Shown here piece after piece: positions 32,401 through 47,284 of a DNA stretch of 64,000 nucleotides (its first letter is position 1; each line of letters begins with the position of its first letter). This DNA comes from Flectonema sp. DT1601 (Eukaryota > Euglenozoa > Diplonemea > Diplonemida > Diplonemidae), in assembly GCA_964019425.1 (NCBI GenBank), contig OZ025789.1:992001-1056000 (forward strand). Reading direction: 5' to 3'. The position numbers were made by a program, and so were the translations under genes. The notes below the pieces were generated by a model, which worked only from the letters and a program-made list of their open reading frames with translations, made no database searches and was not told where the DNA came from.

Positions 32401-35400
32401 ACCCTCCATTGGTTCGGCAGAATTTGCGCTCTACGCCTCTGGCAGATTCTTCTGGTGACGGGGTAAATAACCCGTAGACACCATTGACGTTGTTACCAAT
32501 TACATCTGGGCAACCCGTCACTGCGATTTCAAATATCTTATCGGCAGTTACGTCAGCCTCATCTTCACTCACAGCTGCGCATATAAACACAGCCTTGTCA
32601 GGTTGCCACATTGAGTCCTTACCAGCTCCTTCTGCACGCTTCCACTCCTTTATTTTATGAGGCATTGCACCGAATGACTTGTGAAGAGATTGGATACGTC
32701 CAGTGTTGCGGTCGCGGGCTTCTTCACCAGAACCGATCATCCAGGAGCCACCTGATGCCAGGAAGAGACGTTTGTCTCCGTTATTCCAAACTGGGCTAGC
32801 TGTTGGGTCTTCCTTTGATTCCTCAGTTAAGTCGTAGAGACCTTCAAAATCAACACAGCGAGGAGAGTTCAACAGCAGTGTTGGTGGGACCTCATCTCCT
32901 TCATCACTGTCAGAGCCGTAGTCAACTTCTTCGATAGTTTCTGCGTACTTCTCTACGAGTCGAAGTGGAATCTTTAAGAATGATTCAGATCCCAAGTCCC
33001 ATCCGGTAGTCAGTTGTTCTTCTTTTAGTTCAGAAGTTAAAAATCTTTCTTTAACAGAGAATGCCTGACCGTATGCGAGAACGTGTCTTGGTAACGATTC
33101 CATTTCAAAATCAAACTTTGCGGTGTTGTTGTCAACTACCAAATGCGGATTTGGTGTCAGACCAGCAGCCTTGAAGGCGGCATCTTCCTCTTCGAAGATT
33201 TGACGCTCAGCTGCCTTGTCAGCTTCCTCTTCGAGGACTAAGGCGTCAGAGTTTTCTTGTTGGGTTCGAGTACGGAGAGCAATGGATTCAGTTCGGAGTT
33301 CTGATTCACCGCGAGCTGCAACAGTTGGAAGATTCTTTCCTTCATTATCATCAGGTAAGTCTTCTTCATCATGTTTACCAGTTGTGATTGCTAAGAAGTC
33401 AGGATACGATAAGTTACCATCTCCAATTGCATCAGCTGCTGCTACAAACTGCAACACCTGAAGTGACGTCACTTCGATACCCAACCAGGTAAGAGCACCC
33501 CAGATCTCAGCAGGAGATAGAACACCAGTACCAGAGCTATTGAATGCCGTGTATGCTTCTCCGAGAGGTAGATCTCTATTTTCTAAACCTCTTTGAATAC
33601 AAGTTCCAAGAGCACGTTGATGAAGTAATGTGTAGGCATCAATCAGTCTGCAGACTTTACTCAACGGTGTTGCATCCCATCGAGAAACAGTTCCACGTCT
33701 TCTACAACCAACAACTTGTTGAAAGAATACTAATCTCTGACTAGGTGGAGTGCAGTGTAATGATCGAAGTAATAAGTTAAGTTCAGCATCGTTGTATTGA
33801 TATTCACCATCGAAGTATTTAAAGCAAACTTGAGATTTATCAGCCTGATAAGTACTCTTCATTGGTTCAACAGGGAACTGGGAAGTCTTATCAAGAATAA
33901 CACCACCTGAAGGTACGCAACGAATAGCTAACTGAACATTAGAAGAAGGAATAATTGATTCACCGTTACGTGTCTTGACGTGGATAACTCTTCGGAGGGT
34001 TTCTGCTTCTGCGAGAGCGAGACAAACAAAGAAACGACCATCTTCTTCGTGACGGAAGAAGTTTCCACGAAGAGCTGAGAAAGCCTCATCAGATGAAAGG
34101 AACTCTTTTTGTTCCATAAACTTTGTAATATCACGTGGCTTAATATCAATTCCTAATGCGATTCTAAACAATTCCCTTACCATGGTACTGTCACACTGTT
34201 GTTCTCTTTCTAACATTGACATCGTATCTTTAAATAGCGATCCTTCAATGGATCCGTAGTCACGACTAGGTGATTGCTTTACTGAAATCTTGTTCAGGTC
34301 AGGAATCCATTCAACAACGCAGATAACGTTTTTAATACGACGTTCACCACCCCATCTCTTATCGAAGAAGTTATTAGACGTCATTAGTGACTCTGGGAAT
34401 AAAACATTTCTTCTTCTGTAAAGTTTGAAATCAGTCATTGAGTAGAAATGTTTTGCGTCTTTCACATCTCCCAAAGTCGATAATTTCCATGGGCTTGGTT
34501 CTTCACCGTCTCTGCTGTAAACCAAGTCGATGTATTTTTCGACTTCAATTTCTTTTTCTTCTTCCTTTTCTTCTTCTTCTTCCTTTTCTTCTTCTTGCTC
34601 CTGAACCATTTGAACGTCGTGGTTCTCCTGATGTTTGGCTTTTTCTCTTGTGACTTCAGCAATAATCTTTGTAACCACTCCCATTTGATCTTCAGGTATA
34701 AAAGCTTTATGAGGTGGATCGTTGTTGTCAATCATTCCCTGAAGGACTTCAGAAAACAATTTATCAGTAGGTACGATGTCAGGTAAATTAAACTCAATCG
34801 GTTCTCTGTAGATGTTCAACGCATTCAACGCATGCGGAGTTGGAAGAACTCCTTGCGTGAGTGAGAACTGCTTATGATTCTTAAGCAACACGTTAAACGC
34901 TTCTTTTCTATAAACGTTTGCAACCTTTTGAATACAAAGTTGGTTGTATTGTAATTTCTCTGTACGCATACTATTAATCATCAGCCATGCTACGGTAGCT
35001 ACTAATACTTGTCTTGTGATGTCTTCTTCACAACACATAGCTGAATCTGGTGGTGGGTCAGAAGGAATAGACATATTCGCTAATCTCAACTCTCTACACA
35101 TCAGATCGTAGACTTCTGGGATGATAATTAAGTCAATCGTTTGTCCAGTTCCAATACCACGCATACGGTAAGCTCCCTGAGCAAAGTCTCTAAAAGTCAT
35201 GTCCTTTCCGAGAGTAAGGGCAGCCTGAGCATTAGGAGTGTGACTGACATCTAATCCAGTAGTGTGAACTTGATCGTAGAATGTAAACCTTTTTAGTTTT
35301 GGTATTCCACATTCTTCTAATTTAATAACTCTTCCAGTTGCTCTCACGAGAATCATTTTCCTGTCTTGTTCATCAAGGAACACTACTCCCTCCATCTGAG

Positions 35401-38400
35401 GCATTCTTCCTTTCTTCATAAAGAACTTAGCAACTTCTAAGTTGCTCATTCCCGTGATGAGTGCGCCAGTGTCGATGAGGGCGTGGAATGGAGGCTTTTG
35501 TTTAGCGATTGATATTAAAATGCTTCTAACAGTCCAACCCTTGTCTACTAAATGATAAGAGACTGTGTTACTCGAAGTGAGAGTATGAATTAATTGACCA
35601 TCAGTACACTTTTCATAATCACATCTTCCAAGTTCCTCAGGGAGGAGATCACTTGGTGTTCCTGAGAATCCTATTCTTGATTTGAAAATTACATTTGATC
35701 CCAACTCTTGTCCAGAAGCAGATAATTTCATAACCTGATGTCTCATGTACTCTGGGAAGATAATTTCTTCTAAGAACCAATGGATTACTTCTGGTGTTAG
35801 TCGGAGTAGTTTATAAAGTTTTGTAGTCTCTTCTCTGTTTGATTGTTTTAATTTCCTCAAAGGAACTACTTCCATAAACAGTCCATCAGTGATCATAACA
35901 ATTACGGCAGCGTAAGCAGCTGAAAGCATCTCTGTTTTCTTCTTTGGGTCCATGTGTACATCAAATGACTCACTTCTGATCATGTCACTATCAGCGTTCT
36001 CCATGTCCATACCGCTACCTTTTCTGTAGTCGAATGTCTGTAGTAGTTTTCCGTTAGCAGCGTCAATCCATCTTTCGTACATTTTATTTGTACGACGTTG
36101 GCTGTACTTTCCAACTTCTTTTTCAACAGTTGTGAGGACGGCTTTCATTACATCAGTGAAGTCAGTAGATCTCAATCCTTCATAACGATAGGCTAGTACT
36201 GTTAATCCAATCACGACGTCCGGATGAGCAAATTCAGAACTTTGAGAAGGTAAATCCTTTCCAATAAAAGGAATCGCAAGTTTGATACGAGAGCGAGGCA
36301 TTTGAGGATTTTCTTCAAGTGCACGATCGATATCAAAGCGAGTCATGATACCAAATGACACACGATCAATCTTTTGTAATACGTGAGGTAAGAAAGCATG
36401 CAACCAATCATAACCCAAGTTGAGTAGTTGAATATCATACTTTGGTACTGTTCTTTCAACAAGTTCCTTCATCTCCTTTCTCTTTTCAGGATTAGACAAG
36501 TAAGTGATAGTGTCTTGTTCTGATAGGGCTGTTGCGTGATGAGCTTCCAACCAAAGTTGTAACCACTGAGCCATAATAGGTTTTATCTGAGTTGTGTAGA
36601 ACTCTAAGTTCAACAGAATAACGTGAGGAGTATCTTGCAATGCTCTGCATTCGAACCCTCGTAGTAAGGCTTCGTCAAGAGCTGCTAGGATTCGTTTTGC
36701 TTTTGGTGAATCTTTAAAAGCGACAGCCATTCTTCCTAATTGATGATGAAAGATGGCATCCAATAAATGAATTGGCATTCTCCAACGTGTTGGTGCTAAA
36801 GGAAGATCGTGTTTCTCTCCGATCGGAAAGTTCAACTCTGACTTTAACGGATGAAGCAATAAGTCAACTTCGTCCATAACCAAAACAGCTTTATCTCTCC
36901 AAAGTACCAGTAGATCTTTTAAGTCGCGAGTCTCAACTTCGTGTTCTGGTGGTGGTGGTGGACGAGACTTGTCTTCAATTCTCTCCAAACCCTCAACAAA
37001 TTTTAAGTAAATTGATTTAAGCGATGACGGAGTAGTAACAACAACACCTCTGGTGACAGCTGCTCTTTTAAACTTTGCGACTACTTGAGAATCAATTTCA
37101 ACGGTACGATCACAAACAAATGAATAAATCTGTTTTGGAATTAGACAAGCAAACGTAGAACGTAAGACACCTCTTGAAAAGTCTAACAGAGAAGGAGGAA
37201 CTACCTGCATTAGTAAAGCATCTCCGTCAGCTGACATTAATACTACTAAAGGACCGACAACAGTTGTTTTACCCGCTCCCATGATCATTTGTTTAACGTG
37301 ACTGCGACCTTCTTGTAGGGATCTGACGAAGTTGCGAACCATATGAACTTGGGATTCCCTCAGTACGATGTTCCAGGTGAATTCAAATAATAAGAATCTA
37401 GGATCGAATAAATACGTATCTTTATTCTCCTCCTTCAACAAGTACGCTCTCTTCATTGTTAACGTTCTAGCAACAGCTCCGTTCTTCTGTTGCAATGCTG
37501 CCAACCTTGCTAAGATTTTGTCTTCATGAACAATTTCTTTTGTATCTTGTAGACTCTCAAGTAGTTCAATAAATCCCGACAACTCTTCTTTTATTTTATT
37601 ACAATGACCAACTCTACTTGTTGACAAGACAGCAAGTATAGTTAATTGTGTGACTTCATTGAGGGTGGATTCTTCAATGAAGGGATTTAGTTTTGATAAA
37701 TCACCTTTAAGATCTGAACTAATCAGAGATCCGAGTATGTATTCCAACCAAATATCTACTTCGAGTCGAGAGAATCGACGGAGTTGGTAGGCAAGAGCAT
37801 CAGCATCGTTGCAATGGTCAGGAACTTTGTTAACAGTTTCGATAATCGTTGGAAGGGATCGTTCAAGAAAGTCAGTATCGTGTTGATGAAGTTCTGATAC
37901 TTCAGATTTCAAGATCTGAAGTCGTTTTATAATTCCCTCGACTTGTGTTGGTGACGTTACAATGTCGCGGAGTTTATCACCAACTCCAATGTCTTTGAGA
38001 ACTGCGATGGTTTCTGAGTTACACTTCTCAGAAAATGACATCATATCATCGTGTAATCTCTTTATCATTAATTGAGCTACTTCACTTCTTGATGATGGAT
38101 GGCTTTCAACATCAAATGGAAGTTTACTACCGACCTTTGTAAGGCCTCGTTCTTCTCTATTTAGAGAGTCTAAGTTACCTGCCAGAGTTGGAACCACTTT
38201 CAGAGGATTCGTAGCAAAAGCAGCTAACTGCTCGCTGGTGCAGATTCTGTCAATGCCCATGGCAGCGTAGTTTTCAACATTTTTGACTAGCGCCGCATCG
38301 AGTCTTCGTGACTTGCAAGCTGAATCACTGAGAGCTGGCAGGCAAGATGTGCTCAAGAGAGAGACGTTAGTTGATCTTTCAGTTAGTCTGTGGACTATTT

Positions 38401-41400
38401 GAATTTTGTTTTTAGCCTTTGGAATCTTCGTCTGATTCTGATGGTCTGGTCTGACCAACTTATCATTTTGATAACGCTCCTGTAACTTCCATTGTAAGTC
38501 TCTCATAAAGGCTGAGAATGCTACCACACTATCATTCCAGTTTCTGCATGATCTGATTTCTTTGTCTTTTCTATCAGGTGCCCATAGAGGTAGGTCTTCC
38601 ATAAGTTCAGGGTCGTGTTTAATTGCTTGAAGAGCAGCTATTAAGTATTTGTGCATATCCCACTTACGATCTTTATCTTTACAGTAGAAGCAGAATGGAA
38701 GAAGTAACCAAAAGAAACATTTTCCTTCGAGTGTTGACTTTCTAAGTTTTACAACAGTTTCTCCAGTAAGAAGTTCCAGGAATAAGAGGAACGATGTCGA
38801 TGGTCTGCCGCTTCCGCAGATGTCGATTTTCTGATGTGCGACGTAAGCACTTTGCATTTCCTTTACTTTCTGAAGGATGTCGTATCCTCGGATTTGACGA
38901 GCAAACGCGTGGTTTTGAATTCTAACTGGTCTTGGTTCCTTTAAGTTTTCGTAAAAAGCATCGAAATTAAGAAACAAATCCTTTCCTAATTTTGGTACAT
39001 CAACTCTGGCTTCAGTTTTACCCAAATCTTCAGCTTTCACATACCTAGTGTGATTACGAAGAAGACAATGAACAAATGGTTTCTTACAGAATGCTATTGC
39101 TTGAGTTTGATGACGTTTAAACATTCTGGCGACTCGAACAACTTCTCCGTACGGACATCTAATTCCTAACTCTTCTCGTAGAGCTTTTTGTAAACCAGAT
39201 ACGAAACCTTTTAATAAACGACGTTCATTAACAGTTCCTTCTAATATTGATTGATAAGCCATAGTAAGCCTTGATTCAAGGATACCCCAAGGGGTCTTAT
39301 CACGTTTAGCATGTTCAGCAACAATAGACATCTTCTTCTCTGTTGTGTCAGCCATCCACATTAGAAGTAGTTCTTCCTGTTGACTGAGTCGGCAAGTTGC
39401 TGCAATCTTTGATCGTTTCATCAGATAAAAGAATACTTCTCTAGGTACGTACCAAGACAATTCAAGAGGAGAATCAACCGTTTGAAGTGAAACTCGACAT
39501 CTACAGGCATGAGCTTCTGGATGAACATCCTGAACATTACCGACGGCGTTAAATATTTGCTGTTCTTGTTTTGTAAGTGAAGCATCAGTTCCAACAGTAC
39601 CAGCTAATCTGAAACTATCATCATAAAGTCTTCCTAAGAATCTCAATAATAATAAATAAAGAGAAGATGCTAACGTTGGTGTTAATAAGAATGACAGCGA
39701 AACATGAACTGGATACAAGAAGTACCTCGTGTCACAATTCTCTAACCAATAATTATCTGATCTATTTATAACAAGTTCTGTTGTAAAAGGATTGTCTTCA
39801 ATTTTTGGACGAGCCAAAGCAAACGCCGGCACCAATACAGACATTTCTCCGTTAACATCCTGCAGCAGTAATGAGTGAGGGGCTCCCTGAATCAATCTTA
39901 CAGTCAATTCGTTTCTAAAGTTAGAAACGTATAAGTGCGCGTGATCCAACGACACCAACTGTGTTCCTTGAGCAGTTGCTCTTCCTTTGAAACTTAATTT
40001 CAATCTCGGTAAGTGAACCCATGTTAAATCTATTGGCTCTCCATCTTTAAGAGAAAGATTATTTGTCCACACTAAGATGTGAGAAAGGTTTTCCATTCTC
40101 ATCAACAGCTGAGCGAGAGAGTAGAGCGGAGATCCTTTTTTAGTATGAAGCAGATTGAGAAGAAGGAGATCTTGATCTTCAGCTTGGGTAGCAGTCTTAC
40201 TTTGTTGTTGTGGTTCTTGTTCTTCTTCATCATAACCTCCAACAAATGATGATGCGTTACGTCTTCGTCCATCTTCTGTGAAGTCATCAGTCATCTCTCT
40301 CGCAAGGGAGTCACTTGCCATTGTTGATGTTCTTATCATTTCAACTTCTTCCATGTCAGGGAGATCTTCAGCTTGAGCCTTCTCTCTGAGCTTCTTACGT
40401 TCCTTTGTTTTTGGACATGTTTCAGCAAGAGCGTATCTAATGACTCTCGCTGTTGTAAAACTTTCACTCATCGGGTTGAAGTTGACATCTCTCAACTGAA
40501 TGAATAGAAGATGACGTGGCTTTGATGTTCCTTCTCCAGCCTTTGGCATTATTGGATATCCTCTTAGACAGTCTTGAGAGTCTTGCCAGAACAAGTGAGT
40601 CTCTAATAAACAAGAAGGGATTAAACCAAACAGTAATCGAGAAGGAATGTATTGTTCTACACAACCAGCTTTGTTTAACTCGTTTTCGATGTGTCGCAAG
40701 ATGATGACGTCTCTTTTGGATCCGAGTTTTTCATCGAGGTCACCTGCCTCGTGTTTAAAGACCAATTCTTTAGCTGTTCTTCTCTCAGAGAAGTCTGGTT
40801 GAAGAGATCTCAAACACGCTCTTGAATCAGATGCGTACACTAATGATCTGTAATGACGTCTTCCAAAACTGTAAACGCTGTAGATGTGAACACTTTTGTA
40901 GTGTCGGTAACAATAGATTTCGTAAGCTTTTTCACCAGAGAAGAAATCAACAGCTTCCAGATAAGCGCCAACTTCAGAATCCATCGTCCGTTTCTCAGGC
41001 ATGTATATCAGGTATTCCATCCATTCGATGGATCTCTTTCTGATTGGGTCCAGTAGAGGTTGGATCCATCTTTCATTCTCTTCTAACTCATCAGGGTATT
41101 CTCTATCACATTGTGGAAGAACAACTCTACCATCAGATGTCTTCCAATATTGGACATCATGTCCTCTCCCAACAAGTCGATACCAATTCCTGTTTGAAGC
41201 AATCTCAACAGTAGCACATTGAATTGTTTTTAACTTGTTAGCGAGTGCTGCAAAGACTCTGGCAATGTCGACAGTCTTTGCGATGGGGTCTGGGAGGGCT
41301 TTTAAATGACCAGATTTAAAAGTGAATTGATAAGTCATAACAGAGACTTCAACTGTTTTATCGAATTCAGCGCAGAAACTAACACTCGGATGGAGTTTTG

Positions 41401-44400
41401 TGATTCCAGAATGACCTGCGTCTTCATGAACTTCTTTAGCAAGGTCTGGAAGAGGTGGTCGTTTGAATCCAATTTCGAGAACTCTCTTCAAACCTCTTGA
41501 GACTCTATCTCTTCCATCACGATTTAATAGTTTTCCGTCTTCACCAATTATAATCAATTGAGGAACACCTTCAACGTCAAATAAGATGTCCAAACCCTTT
41601 CTCCTTTCCATTTCATTGTATGGAATAGTCAACCAGTCACCATGAGCTTCTTTGTAGTACTTCTCCATGTCTTCTTGAGTTCGGTCACTTGAACAGAAAA
41701 CAATTTCAAACTCCGGATGTGTTTTCTTATAATTCTCATAAAACCTTTTTAACATTGGTGTGAAAATCTTACAAGGTGGACACCACTCAGCTGAGAAGTA
41801 AATACCGTAGAGTTTTCCTTCAAGACGATCTTCGTATTTAATAGAATCACCAGCCTTGTTAGTAAACCATTCACCGATAGCATCTTTTATTGAAGATGGT
41901 TTTGGTCCTTCTGCTTCAACGAGTCTACGTGGATGTAAACACTGATGAGTAAACCTTCCAACAGAGGAGTAACCTTCAACAAATGACCAACTGAAAGAAG
42001 GATCTTCCGGAAGTGGTTTTCTCCCTCCGGTTGATGTCGCCACTCGGACAACACCATCGAGGACTTCTGTCAGTACGATAGGACCTCCTGAACATAAATA
42101 ATTCGTCATTCTACGTCTCTGGAGTTGCATTACTTCGTACACTTCAGTTTCTGGAATAATTAAACCAGACGTATTCCACGTGTGTCTTAAAGTTAAAAAG
42201 ATTGCACTACTCAATATCGATGACGCAACGTTTGTCGACATTGGTGAGTTCCTTCTAAGAACAACTATGTGAGCCTGTAACTTTGCGACCAGTACGGTTA
42301 TTTTATCGATTTCTGATGTGCTTCTGATGACGGTCGTGCCTTCAGCAGTCTTACCAGTGACACGTTGCATTGCTTCAGTTGTCCAGGTTTCAAGCATTGG
42401 ACAGAGTTTTTCATTTAAAACTCGTTGGAATTGTCTTTGAAATCCTTTCAATGATGTAAGAGATTCTTTACTAATTGGAGTGATACCTCTGAGTTCGTGA
42501 TTATCCCAACCAGATTCAAAGGTTCCATTCTTTGAAGCAAATGCTATAATAAACCACAAGTAATTATAAACTCTACTAATCAACCTAACTAAGTACAACA
42601 TAACATCAACAGCAGTACTATTCATAACTGTTCCACTGTCAAGCTCAATTGCCAATGTTAACAATTGGACTAAAGGTTTTACAATACCTTCTGGACTGTG
42701 TTGAAGTTCATTTATTAAAAGTCCGTATGGGGTTGCGAGTAGCTCATCATTTTCTGTTGGTACCATTTGCGGTGATACGTCAGTGTGCATAATCTTTTGA
42801 TATCTTCCAGGTTCGAATAAAACAGAATCTAACACTTGTTGCATTGATGGAGCTCTCAGTAGTGAGACTCTGTCTTCGGTGCTGAAGAAGTGAAGCACAA
42901 GAGGAATTCTAATGTATGGTGCTGTCAGATATGAAAGAAGTAATTCAGAGTCTCGTTGACCGACTACATCACCAAATGACGGAAGTGACTTGATATGCAA
43001 CACATCATCTTCATGAATAGCTTCTAATGGATACGTAAATCTACTTGCGATCGCATATGACGGCCATCGATGTCTATCTGGTCTTGCCATTGGAACTAAA
43101 GATCTACCAAAGGCGCTAACAATGTATTTATCTCTGTACGTATCCATATCCCAGATCAATTGTGCAGAGTGTTGGCTGTATGTAGTTATGGAAGGGAATC
43201 CACCAGGCATAGTATTCATAAAGAATTTAAAATAAAAGATGATATCTCTGTACGGTTTGAATTCAGGAAAGTTCTTTTGAATAAGAAAATGAGGATCAGT
43301 ATTCTTAAACAAATAGTCATGTGGTGCTGATAGTGGAAACGCTTCATAACGAGCAAGTTGGAAGAGAAGACGCGTCGCTCCAGCATGCCTGTCAAGTCCA
43401 GCCTCCCACATGAAGATTACTTTTTCCTGCGGGATAGTTTCGTGCAGGGATTCAAAGTAATCAAGAATTGCAGTTCTCGCAATTACTAACTCAGGAGAGG
43501 TTACTTTAATAGTTTCTGATTGCTTAGCGTACGCACCAGTGTTTGGAGCGAATCCTGCTTCTTCTTTGAAACCAGCAAGATGTTCACAAAACCTACTCGG
43601 CTCGTCAACCGCATGCTGCCTCATGACACAATCAGCGATGGCAGCAATAGCTCCAGACACAGTGATTCTAACTCCATCAAACTCTGGTGTAGCTCTGAGT
43701 GAAAAACAATTAGCTGCCCAGTGTTCCATCAGTCTTCCAAGAAGCAACATTAAGTCTAATTGCTGACTGTAAGTTATCGGCTGTCTCCAAATACAATCTG
43801 GATGACCATATCTTGGTATTGGAAGTACCCAAATAAAGACATGTTGGATTAATGACATCGATAAGAACACATGATTCTTAATCATATCACGTTGAACCAT
43901 TACACGAGTACAAAGAGTATCAGCGTGTCGAAGAGCTGATAAAGCTTCTTTTAGTGATCGAACAGAGTCGGGTACAAGAAGAAAGTTAGCTGGGAGAAAG
44001 TTTGCCTCCGGAACCTTTTCACCAATCAAGTGTTCAACGTCGTCAATACGACGCATGAATTCCATTGCAGGAAACAAATCATTTTGAATGCTGAGATCAT
44101 TTCCAGAATCTAAATCCAATGCTGGTGGTGCGTCTGCCAGGACATCTGGTGATCTCTCGACAAGGATTCCTTCAACCTTTTGAAGTGATGCTAAAACTGT
44201 ACTTAAATGAGCTTTACTCTTACAGATTCCTGGTGCTGATGTTGCTGCTCCAGCTACCTGTTCACAACCGAGTCTAATTAATCGTCGATGAGCAGACGGA
44301 ATATTTTCAACAACATTCATATCATTTATCATCCAAGAGAGCAACTGATGTCTCATATTAAATTTTAACAATTTTCTAACTGGCTTTCTTACCTTCTGTC

Positions 44401-46417
44401 TTGCTAATATGTATGCAGCTGCGTGGTGAAGACACTTCCAGAATTGACCTCCTCCAGCGGAAGGCATCTTAATTTCTTGTTCTTCATAAGTGTCAGCAAT
44501 CATACTTTCATAAGTCTTTCCAGGATGAAGCCAGTTGAGATAATGAGTGTAGAATAGATCTTCTCGGGCCCATTCTCCAAATGGGATGGCAAATATCCAC
44601 CAGGACTTGTCTTTAATTAATTCATAATTTACATCGTCTAATGACACACAGGTATGTTGACGGATTCCAGCAGGGATGTCGGCCATTTTTGGATGGAATT
44701 CAGTGTGAGGATTTGTGTTTACGATAGTAACTCGGCATCTTCTGTCTTTCTTAAGTTCAACAATTAATAACATCGGTTGTTGTGTTACGGGGAATATCGC
44801 AGTCTGACCAGGAAGGAGGTTATCAAGCTGTTCACCAATGTCGTGAACGAGTAGCTCCATATGAGTGTGAAAGTTCCATCGTTTGTACTTCGAGTATCTT
44901 TGAAAAACAGGAACAGATGCTGCAAAAGTCTTTAAAACATATTGTAAAGAAGCGTACTCATCAGGAGCCATTCCTAACCAATGCTGCTGTTCAAGAACAA
45001 CATCACGAAGAAGTCTTGTAAAGACCTGAACACCAGGATAACAAGCAACATCATTACTAAAATGATAACTTAAGAACTCAGCTGTATAAGTCTGATGACA
45101 CCAAACAGGTATCGTATCGTCTGCCATCATCCATCCGAGTGATAATTCAGATTTCTCATTACGTTCAACAAGTAGTTTGTATTCCTCTTCTTTTAGTGCC
45201 TTAGACTCGTATGATGCTTTAAGAGCAGAGAGTCTTGTCTCAAGATTATTACCGCTCAGTTTGTTTGCTAGCTTCCTACGTTCGTAGATATCGAAGGCAT
45301 CGCAGGCTGATTTTTCAGCGAATTGAAGTTGTTCAACGTCGAGAGCGTCAGCAGCTAATGGAAGAATTTTACCAACCTGGTTGATGGCTGCGCGTTGTCT
45401 TGTTCTGAGGTCTTCTAAAGATGCGAATAGTAGCTTCTCAAAGGAATCAATATCACGAGCAGAACTAACGAGAGTCCATAAAGATGAAGGTGGTAACTTT
45501 CTGTCATATTTAACATCTAAAGCAATCAACTGAGCGACTCTACTGTGTGCGACACCCTGGCTGTCACAAATATCGTCGAGGGAACTATCAATAATTCGTC
45601 TGTATGATCTGTAGTAGTATGACAGTTGTCCAGTTCCACTTGTTAGTTTTTCACAATTCTTATCGAGCCATGTTTTAATTCTATCAACAGCCCAAACACC
45701 ATGATGTCTTACCCAGAATGATAAGAATTCAAGAATGCTGTTATCATTTACTTCAATCAAGAGACCGAATCGACCTGCGTAGACTTCTTCAGCCATTGAT
45801 GTAAATGTCATTCGTAGATACCGTCCGATTGCAGGGACTCCAAAATAGGTTTTTTCAGTACTCTCGTGATCTTCAACTGCACCCCATTCCATTCCGTCGT
45901 CGACGAGTTCCCAAAGTTCTCCGTCTTCGCTGACTTCCGCAGTGAAGGAAGTGACCCACTCGTATTTACTACCGTGTGCTTTCATTACAACACCTCCAAT
46001 AGGTCTGATTGATCCTGCATCAAGTTGGTACCATGCTGTTTCGTAACAGTCACCTGATACCCAACCATAAGGTGAACTTAACTTACCAGTTGCACACTCT
46101 TCAGGACCATCAGTATCAGAACAATTACTGTAAGTGTGGTAGGCGAGTGGTAGATCTGCTGTTGTCCATCTTTTACGAGATTCTTCCTCATCGTCGTCAT
46201 CTTCAAAAGGTACTATTTTCTCAACTCTATTTCTCAAATCAGTCGGAAGGGAATATCTCGCGTGGTCCATTACTTCTTCAAGAAGTTCTATCATCTTATG
46301 TGTCGCATCAGTTTCTTCTTCTTCAACCTCACCATACAGTCTAGCAGGGTATGCTTGTGGTTTTGATGGTTCTCCGTAGAGACTACTCACGTCATACAAA
46401 TCATCGTGGGCCGCCAT
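29438..46417 (-). CDS. Giant DUF3638/DUF3645 helicase-like multidomain protein (about 5,635 aa), two exons
   Basis: Exon 1 is 30584-46417 (5,278 codons) and exon 2 is 29438-30511. The 72-base intron is phase 0 (CAG|GTATGT...ACAAAACAG|GAT). An F5/8C-like domain lies at about 105-230. A nucleoredoxin-type thioredoxin fold lies at about 1500-1640, with WCPPC near 1544. The DUF3638 core has a Walker A-like MIMGAGKTTV near 3047 and a DEVD box near 3182. DUF3645 is near 3395 (IPFIGKDLP, EFAHPDVV). A helicase C-terminal half has GFSGTPSD (about 3584), DQVHTTGLD (about 3716) and YRMRGIGTGQ (about 3750). An acidic run follows at about 3940, then an EF-hand pair at about 4290-4335. A LamG-like fold begins near 4755 (FTCSIRF), and a SPRY domain at about 5065-5195 appears set inside it. 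Exon 2 is a long coiled coil ending in a charged tail. DUF3638 proteins are large, of unknown function, and found in fungi and protists. Confidence 0.9.
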
Positions 46418-47284
46418 TTTTATTCACAGACCCGGACAAGTAGGTTAGTTTGAAAGGATAAAAGTTTTTTTGTTTTATTTTTTTTCAAATAGTTCTTTGT
46501 GTGTGTTTTTCTTTGTTTTTTTTTTTTTTTGTTATTTATTTATAGCGTGTTTCTTTTTTTTTTTTTTTTTTAGTTAGTGTTTTTTTTTTAAAGTGTATTT
46601 TTGTCTGGTTTTTTTTTTTTTCAAAGTTTTTTTTTTAAATTTCTTTTTTTTTTTTTTTTGCTTATTCAAAATATGTAAGACGCTGAAAGGTCTATTGAGT
46701 TTCGACTAACAAAAATTTCCTGCCGCGTTCGTGTTAGGTTTGTTAGCGTCGCAGTAAAAACTTAAAGGTATAAAGAATCGTTCGGCAAAGGGTCAGGGAA
46801 GTAGAACAAATAAAAAAAGAATAAAAGGTATGCAAACGGAGTAAGGGAAGAAGAAAAAAAAACTTAACCTAAAAATAAACAAAAACCTATTGTCCGGGTG
46901 AGTGTAGCGAGACCCAACAAAGAATAAACCTGTGGGATGAATTAAGATTATTGTTTTTTTGTTTTTTAACTTTAATACATAACTCAGTCAGAATTGATCG
47001 GAACCATTGACAAGATCGACCTGTCTTGAAAAGAGGATTTTTTCTTTGAGTTTCTGCAAGGTAAATAAAAAAGACTTTCACAATAAACATCAACGAATAC
47101 TTTTCTACTCTCGTGAATATCATACGCGTGGTCTATGACCGAATGCCTACTAACTGACACTACTCGCTGAATCCTCAACACTGACACAAGCCTGGCTAAC
47201 TCAGAGCTGCTAGTGTCAGTTTGGAAAACAGCAGCCATGGAGATGGAACAACAAACGTGATCCGAATTTACTTCCTCTGATTCA
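46418..47284. other. Intergenic spacer upstream of the giant gene
   Basis: 46440-46660 is almost pure T-rich tracts on the plus strand (A-rich leader on the sense strand of the giant gene). 46680-47284 has two overlapping minus-strand ORFs (46984-47292 and 46887-47123). They could be joined by a small intron, but they resemble no family and the first overlaps the stop of the Alba/SpoVS gene. I treat them as unproven. Confidence 0.4.

Noticed and set aside
34438-34786. Plus-strand leucine-rich ORFs
   Set aside because: They are antisense to the acidic EEEEKEEE run of the giant protein.
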